In this document: positions 45,575 through 56,749 of the stretch, piece after piece
How the letters are laid out: the number at the start of each line of letters is the position of its first letter
Position numbering within the stretch: the stretch's first letter is position 1
Assembly: GCA_020796225.1 (NCBI GenBank)
Contig: CM036774.1
Span: 27,432,791-27,496,790, forward strand
Direction: 5' to 3'
Length of the DNA stretch: 64,000 nt
From: Arion vulgaris
Lineage: Eukaryota > Mollusca > Gastropoda > Stylommatophora > Arionidae
Position numbers and translations under genes: made by a program
The notes under the pieces: generated by a model
What the model was told of the DNA's origin: nothing
Database searches by the model: none
Seen by the model: only the letters and a program-made list of their open reading frames with translations

Positions 45575-46615
45575 GTGGTTTGTGGTGCACCTAGTGTATC
45601 AATGACGGTTGCTGATGAAAGCCGCTTTGCGGAAGCCAGCAACCCGACTCGTACATTACTTGGCTCAAAAGCACACACTAAAATTGGATTTTGGAATGTG
45701 AGAACGATGGCCACGGCTACAAAATCAGCCCAAATTGCAGAAGAAATGAAGAGATACGAGCTTGACATACTGGGGTTAAGTGAGGTGAGATGGCCTGGAA
45801 CAGATAGAAGAGTAGTTAGTGGATTAACTTTCATATATTCAGGAAGAGAAGATGGTAAGCATTTGAAGGATGGGTATAATGATGACACCTAGAGTAGCAA
45901 AGAGCATGTTAGAATGGGAACCCATCTCGAGTCGGATAATTAGAGCCCGCTTCAGTACCAGGCATGTCAATATGACAATACTGCAGTGTTATGCACTAAC
46001 AAACGAGGCTGACGATGATAAGAAAGACACATTTATGAGCAACTACAAGATCAAATTAACAAGACCCAAAAACATGACCTGTTAGTAGTAATGAGGGACT
46101 TTAATGCCAAGGTTGGAAGTGATAATGTAGGGGTAGAGAGAGCTATAGAAAAACAAGGAATAAACACAATGAATGAGAATGGAGAAAGACTGGCGGAGTT
46201 ATGTATGCTGTCAAACTTAGTAATTGGAGGTACCATCTTTGCACATAAGGAAATTCATAAACTTACTTGGCACTCACCAGATGGAGTGACCAGGAATCAG
46301 ATTGACCATATGTGCACAAATACACAATTTAGAACATCATTGCTGGATGTCCGTGCATACAGAAAAGCAGATGTAGGAAGTGATTATAATTTATCCAAGA
46401 CTTTCTGCAAAATCATTCTCAATAGAACCAAAGGAGCAGTGGACACAACCCTGGTAGAAGTACAAGCTGGTTTTAGACCTGGGAGAAGCTGCTTAGACCA
46501 AATAATTACCCTACGACTAATTTTGGAGAAACATATTGAGAAGCAACAACCACTTATATTAAATTTCATCGATTTTAAAAAAGCCTTTGATAGTCTATAC
46601 AGAATCTCTCTGTGA
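45575..46615 (+). pseudogene. RTE endonuclease and N-terminal RT fragments
   Basis: Three overlapping frames (45575-45892, 45870-46085, 46091-46615) together cover an exonuclease-endonuclease-phosphatase domain and the first RT motifs. The last frame joins DVGSDYNLSKTF (end of endonuclease) directly to QAGFRPGRSCLDQ (RT), so several hundred residues are absent. Confidence 0.88.
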
Positions 46616-46724
46616 AATATTCTGAGATGCTATGGAATTCCAGACAAAATAATAAACATTATAAAGAGCTTCTATGATGGTTCACAGTGTGCAGTTCGCA
46701 CTGATGGTAGACACAGGGACTGAT

Positions 46725-46975
46725 TTATGGTTGAAACTGGAGTAAAGCAAGACTGTATTCTATCTCCGCTATTGTTAGGAGTGGCCATTGACTGGGTGAT
46801 GCGAAAATGTTGCTGGGGCGAAACTGACATCGATTGGGTAGAAAATAGTCAACTAGAAGATTTGGATTTTGTAGATGATGTTGCCTTGTTAAGTAGAAAC
46901 AACCAAGATATGCAAAGAAAAACAGACAACTTGTCATCTATAGCATCAAAAGTTGGACTGCAGATTATATAGTAA
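46725..46975 (+). pseudogene. RTE reverse-transcriptase catalytic segment
   Basis: MVETGVKQDCILSPLLLGVA, IDWVMRKCCWGETDIDWVEN and LEDLDFVDDVALLSRNNQDM. FVDD replaces the usual FADD/YADD box. The same frame is represented on the minus strand in the 6300-7200 copy. Confidence 0.85.
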
Positions 46976-47369
46976 TAAAACTAAATTACGAATTTTCAAT
47001 TCAAATGTTGTATCAATCCTAACATATGCCAGCGAGAGTTGGAAAATAACTAAAGATATAGAAAGCAAGTTGAATGCATTTGAAAATAGATGTCTGCGAA
47101 AATAATGAATATAAAATGGAACGAATTCAGGAGAAGTGATGAAATCGGAGACATGTCTGGTCATGATGTCTGGCAGAAAATATCGGTCTCAGTTCCATGG
47201 AGGAGATTGAGCGAGTTGCCCAGGATAGAGCGGTATGGAGAAATTACTTGCAGGCCCTATGTAACGTATAACGGTACGAGAGGAATTATTATAAACTATT
47301 TACAAGATCCGGGACAAAGAATTACCAAACACTAAAATTAAACCACAAACCTTATATCTCTCTTGGGGC

Positions 47370-47545
47370 CGATTGTCTAGCCATGAAGACAAGCGTTTTT
47401 CACATCACAACGAGCTACTGAAAACCACATACAATTATACCACCGGTTTGCTTTAGAAAATCGTTGTTATATCTTTATATGGTACCTTGCAAACTCATGA
47501 ACTCATTGCACAACATTCCTATGCTTCTTAACTCATACAATGCGC
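47370..47545 (+). pseudogene. Penelope-like 3' end remnant
   Basis: TTTGCTTTAGAAAATCGTTG … TATATGGTACCTTGCAAACT … CATTCCTATGCTTCTTA aligns with the last 100 bp of the GIY-YIG gene at 20405-20495 (RFALENR…LYGTL…HSYAS). Confidence 0.7.
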
Positions 47546-48370
47546 ATACTAAAACCGCATTTTTACTCACTGTTTTTGAGGAACAAATTTTAAGGCGAAG
47601 ATGTCCTTACAAATTTTTTTATAACTTTCTTACATTCAACAGCAGAGACAAACTGCATACACCAAAATGTGCGCAATTGAAAGATCTATTACAAACACCC
47701 ACTTGGTGTATTTGAATTTGAAAAATACACTTAAAGCATTAAAATGTATTTAGGAAATGAAAAAAAGCTAAAATTAAAGATTTTGAGGAAATATATGAAC
47801 TTACCAACATTTGTAAGCTTCCAATGATCCAAAGCTAAATAAAACTACATTAGTTCCTTAGAATATCCATTTCTACACAAGATATTCAAATTTCATCCAT
47901 TTCTGCTCAAAGAATTTGATTATATGAGGGTTTGACATATCTGGCTCCTGCTTTGAAGAGACGCCCTTTCTTCATTAGCAAAGCTGTTAATTTTATTTAA
48001 ATTGTCCGCATATCTATAAAATAAAATACGATTCCAAATCGTCACTAACTACTGTCTGTTACTGTCCTCACTAGATTCCAAATCGTCACTACCTACTGTC
48101 TGTTACTGTCCTCACTAGATTCAGCATTATTATCATTGTTAATCCGTGAATAAATAAGTTGTGAGGCTTGAACTGCAGGCAGTCGCAGTTGACGATCATT
48201 ACTAGCCATTATTGCAAACAGTTTTCTTGTTTACACTTACAAAATGATAAAAAAAAAAAATATCACTTCTAACACGATCTAAACAATGTTTTGGAGCCGA
48301 CGGAAACAGAAAGGAACAGGAAACGACTTTTATACTGTGTATACGCAAAAATCCTTTATACCTACTTTGT
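47545..48370. other. Unassigned AT-rich sequence
   Basis: A 58-bp direct duplication (TTCCAAATCGTCACTAACTA, 48031-48120) is the only structure seen. Confidence 0.55.
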
Positions 48371-48795
48371 GTTACCAGAGCCAAACATGGACATTGAGCA
48401 AAGCGCAGTCACAAAAAAATAACTATATGTGAAATGCGTTGCCTGCGAAAAGTTACCAACAACACAAGAAAGACAGAATCACCAACATCAGCATAAGAAA
48501 GAAAGTTGTCACAAAACCGTGCTTGAATTACATAGATAAACAAAGAATGAAGTGGTTTGGCCACTTAATAAGAATGCATCCAAACTCCACAGTATACAGA
48601 GTCTTCTACAACAGAACATCGGGAAAGAAGGCAAGAGGAAGACCACGGAAAAGATGGTTAGATGGCGTAGCAGAATCCTGTGAAAGAGCAAAGATAACAA
48701 TCACACAAGCCACCAGAACAGCGCAAGATAAAAACAGAAAACCACGACACTGGCAACAACCCGGTAGCAGTGTGACGACAAAAGAAGAAGAAGAT
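48370..48795 (+). pseudogene. LINE C-terminal fragment, best copy of its family, single tail unit
   Basis: Encodes KPCLNYIDKQRMKWFGHLIR, YNRTSGKKARGRPRKRWLDG and VAESCERAKITITQATRTAQ, then DKNRKPRHWQQPGSSVTTKE; the last part is the tail read through. The tail unit occurs once here, against ~6.5 at 7841 and 3 at 11040. Confidence 0.85.
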
Positions 48796-48799
48796 ACGC

Positions 48800-49095
48800 A
48801 AAAATAGTCCTCTACGATATATTAACAGCTGGTTAGAACCATATGGTCCGTGAAGTGACTTTGCGTAAAATGGGAACTAACTTTATGGTCTGTCAGGTGG
48901 CGTTTCGTATTCTAAGAGTTAATACGGTCTTTTCTCATGCTGCATAATATATATGTGTACAGAGCCGTGCGGTATATATTCTCATTTTGATGCAAGTCTT
49001 CGAAATGCTGCCCTTAAATGTTTTTTAATTTAAAATAATGTTCGAATATGATTTTCTTTTAAAAACTGCACAAAGTGTACGAATACTATTTTTAT
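48800..49095. other. Unassigned AT-rich sequence
   Basis: Nothing recognised. Confidence 0.5.
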
Positions 49096-49475
49096 TTGGA
49101 AAATATCAGCTACTTTCAAATAATGATATCAACTACTTTCAAATAATGATATCATCAACTACTTGAAAATAATGATATCAACTACTTGAAAATAATGATA
49201 TCAACTACTTTCAAATAATGATATCAACTACTTTCAAATAATGATATCATCAACTACTTGAAAATAATGATATCAACTACTTGAAAATAATGATATCAAC
49301 TACTTGAAAATAATGATATCAACTACTTTCAAATAATGATATCAACTACTTTCAAATAATGATATCATCAACTACTTGAAAATAATGATATCAACTACTT
49401 TCAAATAATGATATCATCAACTACTTGAAAATAATGATATCAACTACTTTCAAATAATGATATCAACTACAACAA
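49095..49475. repeat. 23/26-bp array (AATGATATCAACTACTTTCA)
   Basis: About 16 units in two sequence types (CTTTCAAAT and CTTGAAAAT), some with an extra ATC. Confidence 0.93.
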
Positions 49476-49519
49476 TCTACTATAGTTTTACCCTTCAAAC
49501 TTTAACTTGAGAGAATTCG

Positions 49520-50110
49520 TTATATAGGGATGTATAGTCTAGAGTGGCAGCCAATGTAGAGTCAATAGAAATTAATGACATATTTCTAAGTTTGGTTTGG
49601 CTTATTGAACTTCTTAAGTAGTGTTTTATTAATTTTAATTTGGAAAAACTTCTTTCCCCACTAGCTACAGAGACAGGGGAGTGTTTATAAACATTCTCAG
49701 AGCTATAATAGTATTCGGATACAAAGTAATCAAGTTATTTTGGCACAAATAATTTTAAACATCCAAAGGTTTCATAGAATATGGTAGCATGCGGGATGCA
49801 TCAAGTAATTCTTCTTGAAGATAATTTGCATATTCTATTCATTTTCCACACGAAAGTATTGACTGGAGACTGGTACAATAATTTTCTAACGTTTTCTTAT
49901 CTATATCCTTGTTTTAAAATGTCATAAAAAACTGAAAATGTTTGCTATGTGTTTCCAGAAGCGTGGATCGTTCATTCAGATAATTAAGGGGAACGTCCAG
50001 AATATAATTGGAAAAGTTTATTTTAAATTTATTCTCCTCTGTTAAGGTTTCATCGACAGCTTCTTTATCGTCAAATTGGCGTTTTTTCCTTCTGGCTCTA
50101 ACTTCAGTTT
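49520..50110 (-). pseudogene. hAT-family transposase C-terminal (dimerisation) remnant
   Basis: The minus strand reads SVASGERSFSKLKLIKHYLR, SSISQTKLRNMSLISIDSTL (49545-49680), the hAT C-terminal dimerisation signature of ZMYM/DUF4371-type transposases. Upstream pieces (NYLQEELLDASRM and FSNYILDVPLNYLNERSTLL) continue to about 50030. Stops and indels abound. Confidence 0.75.
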
Positions 50111-50194
50111 CGGCAGGAAATTCTGTAGTGCCTTCAAGATTATATTCAATCTCATTAGCAGCACTTTTTATCTAATGATATCCAGATTGTCTTT

Positions 50195-50575
50195 CTGTTA
50201 TTACATTTGCCTTTCTTTGACTTGTTATTGTATTGTCTCCACTTCAACGTACATCTGCCTTTCTTTGACTTGTTATTGTATTGTCTCCACTTCAACGTAT
50301 ATTAATTTGGTAAATATTTCAGCAAAAAATAACGAAAGCACAAGTAGGCAAATGCAAATATTTCCTACGTAACTCTCTCTCTCTCTCTCTCTCTCTCTAT
50401 CACACACAGATGGCAAAAGTAGCCAAGTAACACCTAAATAACTCTCTGTCTATTACACACAGAAGGCAAAAGTAGCCAAGTATTACCTAAATAACTCTCT
50501 ATCTATCACACACAGAAGGCAAAAGTAGCCCAGTATTACCTAAATAACTCTCTGTCTATCACACACAGGCACACT
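50195..50575. repeat. Two short arrays: 54 bp x2 and about 52 bp x4 with (CT)n
   Basis: GCCTTTCTTTGACTTGTTAT … CCACTTCAACGTA occurs twice. AACTCTCTGTCTATCACACA … GAAGGCAAAAGTAGCC occurs four times; a CT run is at 50370-50400. Confidence 0.88.
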
Positions 50576-50940
50576 TTCCGTACTTGAAATATACCCAGTC
50601 CATACAAATGCTACTTTTTAATTAGAGTCCCTTTTGTCATAACATAATAACTTTCAATGATAATAATTAACTACAATTGCTGTAAAAAAATAATTCTCTT
50701 ACCTGATCTACTTTTTAAACACAAAAACTGAATTAGTTTAAATGTAAAAATGTTGTACTGATACATATATATTTAATATCTGATTTACTGATTTAAACAC
50801 AGGAACAGCCACTTGCCGTTTCTCGAAACAAACTAACATGAAAATCAAATATTGTCAATAATTATAAGCTCAAAGCAGAACTATCAACACGTAAAACGTA
50901 CAATTGTCTTTTGTGATTATTGCCGCCTCAGCTTTCAGGA
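50575..50940. other. Unassigned AT-rich sequence
   Basis: Nothing recognised. Confidence 0.5.
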
Positions 50941-50954
50941 GCGACCGCGTGGTA

Positions 50955-51250
50955 TATTTAGTTAGTTAGTTAGTTTGTTCCTTTCGTGCCAAAGGCGGCA
51001 CATAGGGCAGAGGTTTTAGATCTCCATGTGATGCGGTTCTTTGCTAGCAGTTGGAGATCTTGTATGGTTTTACATCCCAATAGTTTACTTTCTTGTTGGA
51101 TGGTTCTTCGAAGAGTGGTCTTTGGTCTTCCACGTTTTCTTTTCCCAACTGGTGACCACATAAGGACTTGCCGATTTAGTCTCTTTTCGTCTGATCTAAG
51201 AACATGACCTAAATATTTCCACCTTCGTTTCCTTATAATATCTGATACGG
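50955..51250 (-). pseudogene. LINE C-terminus (GKRKRGRPKTTLRRTI)
   Basis: The minus ORF encodes SPVGKRKRGRPKTTLRRTIQ, QESKLLGCKTIQDLQLLAKN and RITWRSKTSALCAAFGTKGT. It is the standard terminal block of one RTE-type LINE family (KRKRGRPxxTWRRT…AxxRxxWR…ALCA). Confidence 0.88.
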
Positions 51251-51570
51251 GTTGTTGGTGTATATATTACAAACAAAAATAATAGCATCGCGCTGTCATC
51301 TCAAAAGTCTTTCGGCGAGCGCTCACCAACGATGCACCTGCACCAGAAACCGAAATTAAATGGTACTGAAAGCGCTTAGGCAGAGGCGTGAGATAAATCA
51401 TAAATCGTATACATCAATATCGGAATTGACCAATATAGGAAAGTGTTGCGTAAAGATTTTCAATTATTGAATGGTTCAAATTGTATTTTGATTTCGCTGT
51501 TTATGCCGCCCCCTTACGGATCATAGCACGGCAAGGTCCTGCCCAGTGAACTACTTGCACTTTTTTTTAA
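51250..51570. other. Unassigned sequence
   Basis: Nothing recognised. Confidence 0.5.
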
Positions 51571-51949
51571 AAACACAGTCAAAGAAGTAACAGAAATCGT
51601 AGAGACGCAGATACACAAACAATCCAAACGATAAATAAAAATACTATCCGATTAACAGAAGAGATTAGACCAAATTGCAGCACAAATACATACACTTCAT
51701 GAGGAACTTAACAAATACTAATAACATATATTCCAAGGAGCTTTGACAGGACCAAACTTTAAAACGATGTACAAAGATCCCAGCAAACATTTGTTAACAG
51801 TAGAACAAAACATAGAAAGACATCAACAAATAAAAGAGATGACTAATGAAAAAAGAGAAACCATAATAGAAAGTTAAGAAATAATCAACATCTTCCGTAA
51901 ATACTAGAAACAGCTTTACACCCCAGAAGAAATAACTGCATCAGCTGGA

Positions 51950-52310
51950 AAATGTGTGACCATGTTCAGAAACTAACAGACCGAAGCAAACAACAGCCGC
52001 TCAGCTGGAAAAATGTGTGACTCATGTTCAGAAACTAACAGACCGAAGCAAACAACAGCCGCTCAGCTGGAAAAATGTATGACACATGTTCAGAAACTAA
52101 CAGACCGAAGCAAACAACAGCCGCTCAGCTGGAAAAATGTATGACACATGTTCAGAAACTAACAGACCGAAGCAAACAACAGCCGCTCAGCTGTAAAAAT
52201 GTATGACACATGTTCAGAAACTAACAGACCGAAGCAAACAACAGCCGCTCAGCTGGAAAAATGTATGACACATGTTCAGAAACTAACAGACCGAAGCAAA
52301 CAACATCTTA
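51950..52310. repeat. 61-bp tandem repeat, about 6 copies, inside LINE remnant
   Basis: AACTAACAGACCGAAGCAAA … CAGCTGGAAAAATGTATGAC. The first partial unit (GCATCAGCTGGAAAATG) is contiguous with LINE sequence. Confidence 0.92.
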
Positions 52311-52338
52311 GACCAACCAATAACACCGTTAAACCTAT

Positions 52339-52537
52339 CTTCTTCTTCATCCTTCGCCCCTAGTGAAGCATAAGTCCGCAACCAAGGCCTTCCAAGCTCG
52401 CCTATCCAAGACCATCTTTTCCAGATCTTTCCACTCTCTGCTCATTTTCTTGCATTCCGTCTCCAGGTGTTCTTGTGTGTTTCCCTACCTCCATTGCCCT
52501 GGGGGTTTTCCATCGGAGAGCTTGTCTTGTGATGTTT
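52339..52537 (-). mobile_element. 5'-truncated LINE 3' end with 11-bp target duplication
   Basis: The plus view starts TTCTTCTTC (tail). The minus frame reads SPMENPQGNGG..TQEHLETE, CKKMSREWKDLEKMVLDRRA and WKALVADLCFTRGEG-stop. GTTAAACCTAT (52328-52338) and GTTAAATCTAT (52538-52548) flank it. Confidence 0.75.
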
Positions 52538-53190
52538 GTTAAATCTATAAACAGCGTTAAATATATTACAAGAGAACAAGACATCATGACCAGACGGACT
52601 AATCGCTGGCTTCTACAAGACATTTCCCCCATAATATGTCCTCGTCTTCTAAAAGTATTAAGCGAAACCCTCCAACGAAACCAACTACCTCACAGCAATA
52701 ATTACACATCCTAACACACATACCTAACACACATACCTAACACACATACCTAACACAAATCTCTAAAGACAAAACAGAACGTAAACGAAAAATTAAAAAC
52801 CAATATCACCACTAAATACTGATGATAAAATAGGCACTAAAACCCTAATAACCTTAAAATTTGCAACCTTCATGAAAGACCTAGTCCACACAGAACAGCA
52901 ATGCAGCATACAAGGCAGAAACATCATCAACACACATACTTCACATGAGAAATATTTCAATACACATAAGATAAAAAATCCAGACAAAAATACTGTCCCT
53001 AGACCAAGAGAAATCCTTTGAAAGTCTCACAAGTATTTACACAAGACGATATAAGAAAGTAACATAGGACCGGTCTATAATAATATAATAATAATAATTC
53101 CTCTCGTACCGTTATACGTTACATAGGGCCTGCAAGTCATTTCTCTATACCACTCTATCCTGGGCAACTCGCTCAATCTCATCCATGGAA

Positions 53191-54530
53191 CTTCTTCTTC
53201 TTCTTTGCGATCACTATTTTGATGATTATACTGTTAGACGCGTTCTTATGATGAAATCGACTGTTGTCTGGAGCTCATCTCTAGGCCATGTTGTTTTGAT
53301 GATTATACCGTTAGACGTGTTCTTATGATGAAATCGACTGTTGTCTGGAGCTCATCTCTAGTGCCATGTTGTTTTGATGATTATACCGTTAGACGTGTTC
53401 TTATGATGAAATCGACTGTTGTCTGGAGCTCATCTCTAGTGCCATGTAGTTTTGATGATTATACCGTTAGACGTGTTCTTATGATGAAATCGACTGTTGT
53501 CTGGAGCTCATCTCTAGTGCCATGTAGTTTTGATGATTATACCGTTAGACGTGTTCTTATGATGAAATCGACTGTTGTCTGGAGCTCATCTCTAGTGCCA
53601 TGTAGTTTTGATGATTATACCGTTAGACGTGTTCTTATGATGAAATCGACTGTTGTCTGGAGCTCATCTCTGCTGCCATGTAGTTTTGATGATTATACCG
53701 TTAGACGTGTTCTTATGATGAAATCGACTGTTGTCTGGAGCTCATCTCTAGTGCCATGTAGTTTTGATGATTATACCGTTAGACGTGTTCTTATGATGAA
53801 ATCGACTGTTGTCTGGAGCTCATCTCTAGTGCCATGTAGTTTTGAGGATTATACCGTTAGACGCGTTCTTATGATGAAATCGACTGTTGTCTGGAGCTCA
53901 TCTCTGCTGCCATGTAGTTTTGATGATTAAACCGTTAGACGTGTTCTTATGATGAAATCGACTGTTGTCTGGAGCTCATCTCTAGTGCCATGTAGTTTTG
54001 ATGATTATACCGTTAGACGTGTTCTTATGATGAAATCGACTGTTGTCTGGAGCTTATCTCTGGTGCCATGTAGTTTTGATGATTATACCGTTAGACGTGT
54101 TCTTATGATGAAGTCGACTGTTGTCTGGAGCTCATCTCTAGTGCCATGTAGTTTTGATGATTATACCGTTAGACGCGTTCTTATGATGAAATCGACTGTT
54201 TTCTGGAGCTCATCTCTAGTGCCATGTAGTTTTGATGATTATACCGTTAGACGCGTTCTTATGATGAAATCGACTGTTGTCTGGAGCTCATCTCTAGTGC
54301 CATGTAGTTTTGAATGTAGTGTTGTGTTGTAGGGCCAGCATTTCTTTCTTGGGAGGACATACAGGGGGCAGTCTTGAAGGACATGTTCTGTGGTTTGTTC
54401 AGCGAAGCCACAGGGGCACAGAGGGTTGGGGACAATCGCAGCCTGTGTAGGTGTTTGTTCAGTCTGTTATGACCTATCCTGAGTCGGAAGATGATAGTCT
54501 GTCCTTGTCTGTCAAGTGTGCCTCTTGCCT
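53191..54530 (-). pseudogene. RNase H-type LINE C-terminus with 78-bp terminal expansion
   Basis: On the minus strand: GTLDRQGQTIIFRLRIGHNR, LNKHLHRLRLSP, then the Cys/His terminal domain in frameshifted pieces and CWPYNTTLHS. Then KLHGTRDELQTTVDFIIRTR LTV-stop, which is present about 14 times in tandem before the (GAA)n tail. Same domain type as 39510 and 43357. Confidence 0.87.
53205..54318. repeat. 78-bp minisatellite, about 14 copies, of a LINE C-terminus
   Basis: The plus-strand unit contains GATGATTATACCGTTAGACG and GAAATCGACTGTTGTCTGGA. Plus-strand open frames of 201 and 127 codons across it are by-products; the biological sense is the minus strand. Confidence 0.96.
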
Positions 54531-54904
54531 CACTCAGCAAAGTTGTTTCAGGGTCTCCTTAGGTCGACCTCTCTTTCTTGAACCCTTTCCATCCCACTTC
54601 AATGCCTGCTTTGATATTCGTTGATCATTTCTCCTCAAGGTGTGTCCAATATATCTCCATCTTCTCTCTCTTATAACAGTTGCCACTAGTGGTTGACCAG
54701 ACATTTCTCTGATTTCATCACTTCTCCTGAATTCATTCCATTTTATATTCTTTATTTTTCGCAGACATCTATTTTCAAATGCATTCAACTTGCTTTCTAT
54801 ATCTTTAGTCATTTTCCAACTCTCGCTGGCATATGTTAGGATTGATACAACATTTGAATTGAAAATTCGTCATTTAGTTATAATACTATATAACTTGCAG
54901 TAGA

Positions 54905-55330
54905 ATAAAAAGCTAGCTGGATAAAATTATTATATAAAAATCCAGAAAGCTTACTGATTAATAAATGTTCAATTTGACTTTAAAAAGTGTACACAGAAGA
55001 AGGTTCTGAATAATCTTAGGCGTACAATTTATTTTAAAATATTCAATCTGAAATAATAAATGTGTTTACATATGGAGAAAAATATTGACAGCTTTGGTCT
55101 GAAAGAATTCTTTCATGTTGATTCTGACAGCTAAAAATGTACACATAATCAAATGGAATTCTGTAGTCCTTGGCTGATTGTTTCTTCTTAAATATTGACG
55201 TCTTAAGAACTTACATGCTCACAGAAAAGTGTACACAGAAGAATAATATTATTTCTTGGATTTAAATCTGATTTCTTCAGACGACAAGGTGACAGCTAAA
55301 AGTTTACACAGAAGAAAGATATTGGCAGAT
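54905..55330. other. Unassigned sequence with dispersed GTACACAGAAGAA motif
   Basis: AAA(A/G)TGTACACA(G/T)AA occurs at about 54985, 55135, 55228 and 55300, in otherwise non-repetitive AT-rich sequence. A decayed long-period array is possible. Confidence 0.45.
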
Positions 55331-55334
55331 CAAG

Positions 55335-55515
55335 ACTGAAAGCTGCTTTTTTTGCTATTGTTCAGTTCGGTCGAAACATCGCTGTACTGCTTTCTTTGCT
55401 AGTGTTCAGTTCGGTCGAAACATCGCTGTACTGTTTTCTTTGCTAGTGTTCAGTTCGGTCGAAACATCGATGCACTGCTTTCTTTGCTAGTGTTCAGTTC
55501 GGTCGAAATATCGCA
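55335..55515. repeat. 58-bp repeat, 3-4 copies (TTCAGTTCGGTCGAAACATC)
   Basis: CTGCTTTCTTTGCTAGTGTT followed by CAGTTCGGTCGAAACATCGC. Confidence 0.9.
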
Positions 55516-55544
55516 TAGCTTACAGTTATTTCTTTTTACATGTT

Positions 55545-56095
55545 TCGCAACCATTTACATCACATCTACATCACATTTACATCACATTTACATCACATTT
55601 ACATCACATTTACACAAATGTTTACAGAAGAACCAAGACATCACATTTACACAAATGTTTACAGAAGAAGAAATACATCACATTTACTTGAATGCTTGCA
55701 GAAGAACAATCACATCACATTTACACGAATGCTTACAGAAGAACAATCACATCACATTTACATCACATTTACACAAATGTTTACAGAAGAACCAAGACAT
55801 CACATTTACACAAATGTTTACAGAAGAAGAAATACATCACATTTACTTGAATGCTTGCAGAAGAACAATCACATCACATTTACACGAATGCTTACAGAAG
55901 AACAATTACATCACATTTACACGAATGCTTACAGAATAACCAAGACATCACATTTACACGAATGCTTACAGAAGAACAATTACATCACATTTACACGAAT
56001 GCTTACAGAAGAACAATTACATCACATTTACACGAATGCTTACAGAAGAACAATTACATCACATTTACACGAATGCTTACAGAAGAAGAAATACG
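55545..56095. repeat. 36-bp array (CATCACATTTACACGAATGC)
   Basis: About 14 units with TTACAGAAGAAC plus 12-bp CATCACATTTA subrepeats. A 195-bp block (55585-55690 and 55760-55870) is repeated at higher order. Open in all plus frames. Confidence 0.92.
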
Positions 56096-56289
56096 CTTCA
56101 AAATAATACAGTACAATCACGCTATTCCCCTCCCCATTCCCCAGCCATTCCCGCACATATGCTCAGAACCACTTACATAAACACATACACGTCTACAAAC
56201 ACAAATACATACCCACACACATGTATGCACACACACATACAGAATCGTACACTATCTACCCACACCCTCATGTATCTCTCACACATAAG

Positions 56290-56745
56290 CATCATTATCA
56301 AATAGCTTGTCTTGAGCAGAACTTTGCCACTCCCAACAGTCCTTCGAATTTCTCTCGTAGGCCAGATGTCCCGCCTCTGCAGCCGTCATGTTCAAATTAT
56401 CAGTTACATTCTGACTCCATCTTTTCCATGGTCTTCCTTTTTTCCTCCGGGATGCCTCCTTCCATAATGATCTTCTTCAGCCCTTCATGTCTCTTTATAT
56501 GTTCAAAATACTTCAATTTTCTTATTTGTAGCATCAGCCAGTTTTCTTTGATTTTGAGTTCTTTCTGGATAGATCTATTTGTTCTCTTCTCTGTCCAAGA
56601 TATACGGAGGACTCTTCTGGAACACTTATATTCAAAAGCACATATATATTTTTTCACTGCTTTGTTATGTCCATGGATTAGGGACTCTTCTATTACACTT
56701 ATATTCAAAAGTATATATATGTTTTTCTACTGCATTTTTCAATTT
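56290..56745 (-). pseudogene. LINE C-terminal fragment, second copy of 26630
   Basis: The minus frame reads EYKCSRRVLRISWTEKRTNR, SIQKELKIKENWLMLQIRKL and KYFEHIKRHEGLKKIIMEGG. 26630-27000 aligns along its whole length, including a duplicated Y(K)C segment. Confidence 0.8.
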
Positions 56746-56749
56746 CTAT

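Larger units (their letters stand above)
45420..47335 (+). mobile_element. RTE-like LINE, internally deleted, near full span
   Basis: Starts with a 5' region (GGTTCCAAGCCCGGATGAAA). The endonuclease is IGFWNVRTMATATKSAQIAE, YELDILGLSEVRWPG (metal-site Glu), FNAKVGSDNVGVERA, HKLTWHSPDGVTRNQIDHM and DVGSDYN. Reverse-transcriptase motifs follow: QAGFRPGRSCLDQIITLRLI, FIDFKKAFDSLYR, VKQDCILSPLLLGVAIDWVM and LDFVDDVALLS (FADD-type catalytic box). The 3' end (47195-47310) matches the other copies. Roughly the N-terminal RT region is missing between endonuclease and QAGFRPG. Frameshifts near 45890, 46085 and 46615. Confidence 0.9.
51570..53065 (+). pseudogene. L1/Tx1-like LINE reverse-transcriptase remnant, with internal array and nested insertion
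   Basis: Pieces: FQGALTGPNFKTMYKDPSKH, QIKEMTNEKRETIIES, KQLYTPEE, DGLIAGFYKTFPP (52590-52630, as in the PDGLxxEFYK motif), KIGTKTLITLKFATFMKDLV, EQQCSIQGRNIINTH and LDQEKSFESL (52996-53030, RT box A). The order agrees with L1/Tx1-type elements. Interrupted by a 61-bp array and a minus LINE end. Confidence 0.7.
53085..54905 (-). mobile_element. RTE-like LINE, minus copy, split by another LINE 3' end
   Basis: The 3' part (53095-53188, with AATAATAATAATT) and the resumed coding part (54530-54900: ESKLNAFENRCLRKIKNIKW, NEFRRSDEIREMSGQPLVAT, RRWRYIGHTLRRNDQRISKQ) match 6300-6720. The interruption is at CATGGAACT|…|CTCAGCAAAGTT, where about 20 bp of RTE sequence are also lost. Confidence 0.85.

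Noticed and set aside
53325..54332. Plus-strand 201- and 127-codon ORFs (MMKSTVVWSSS repeats)
   Set aside because: They are the antisense of a LINE C-terminus (KLHGTRDELQTTVDF) repeated in tandem.
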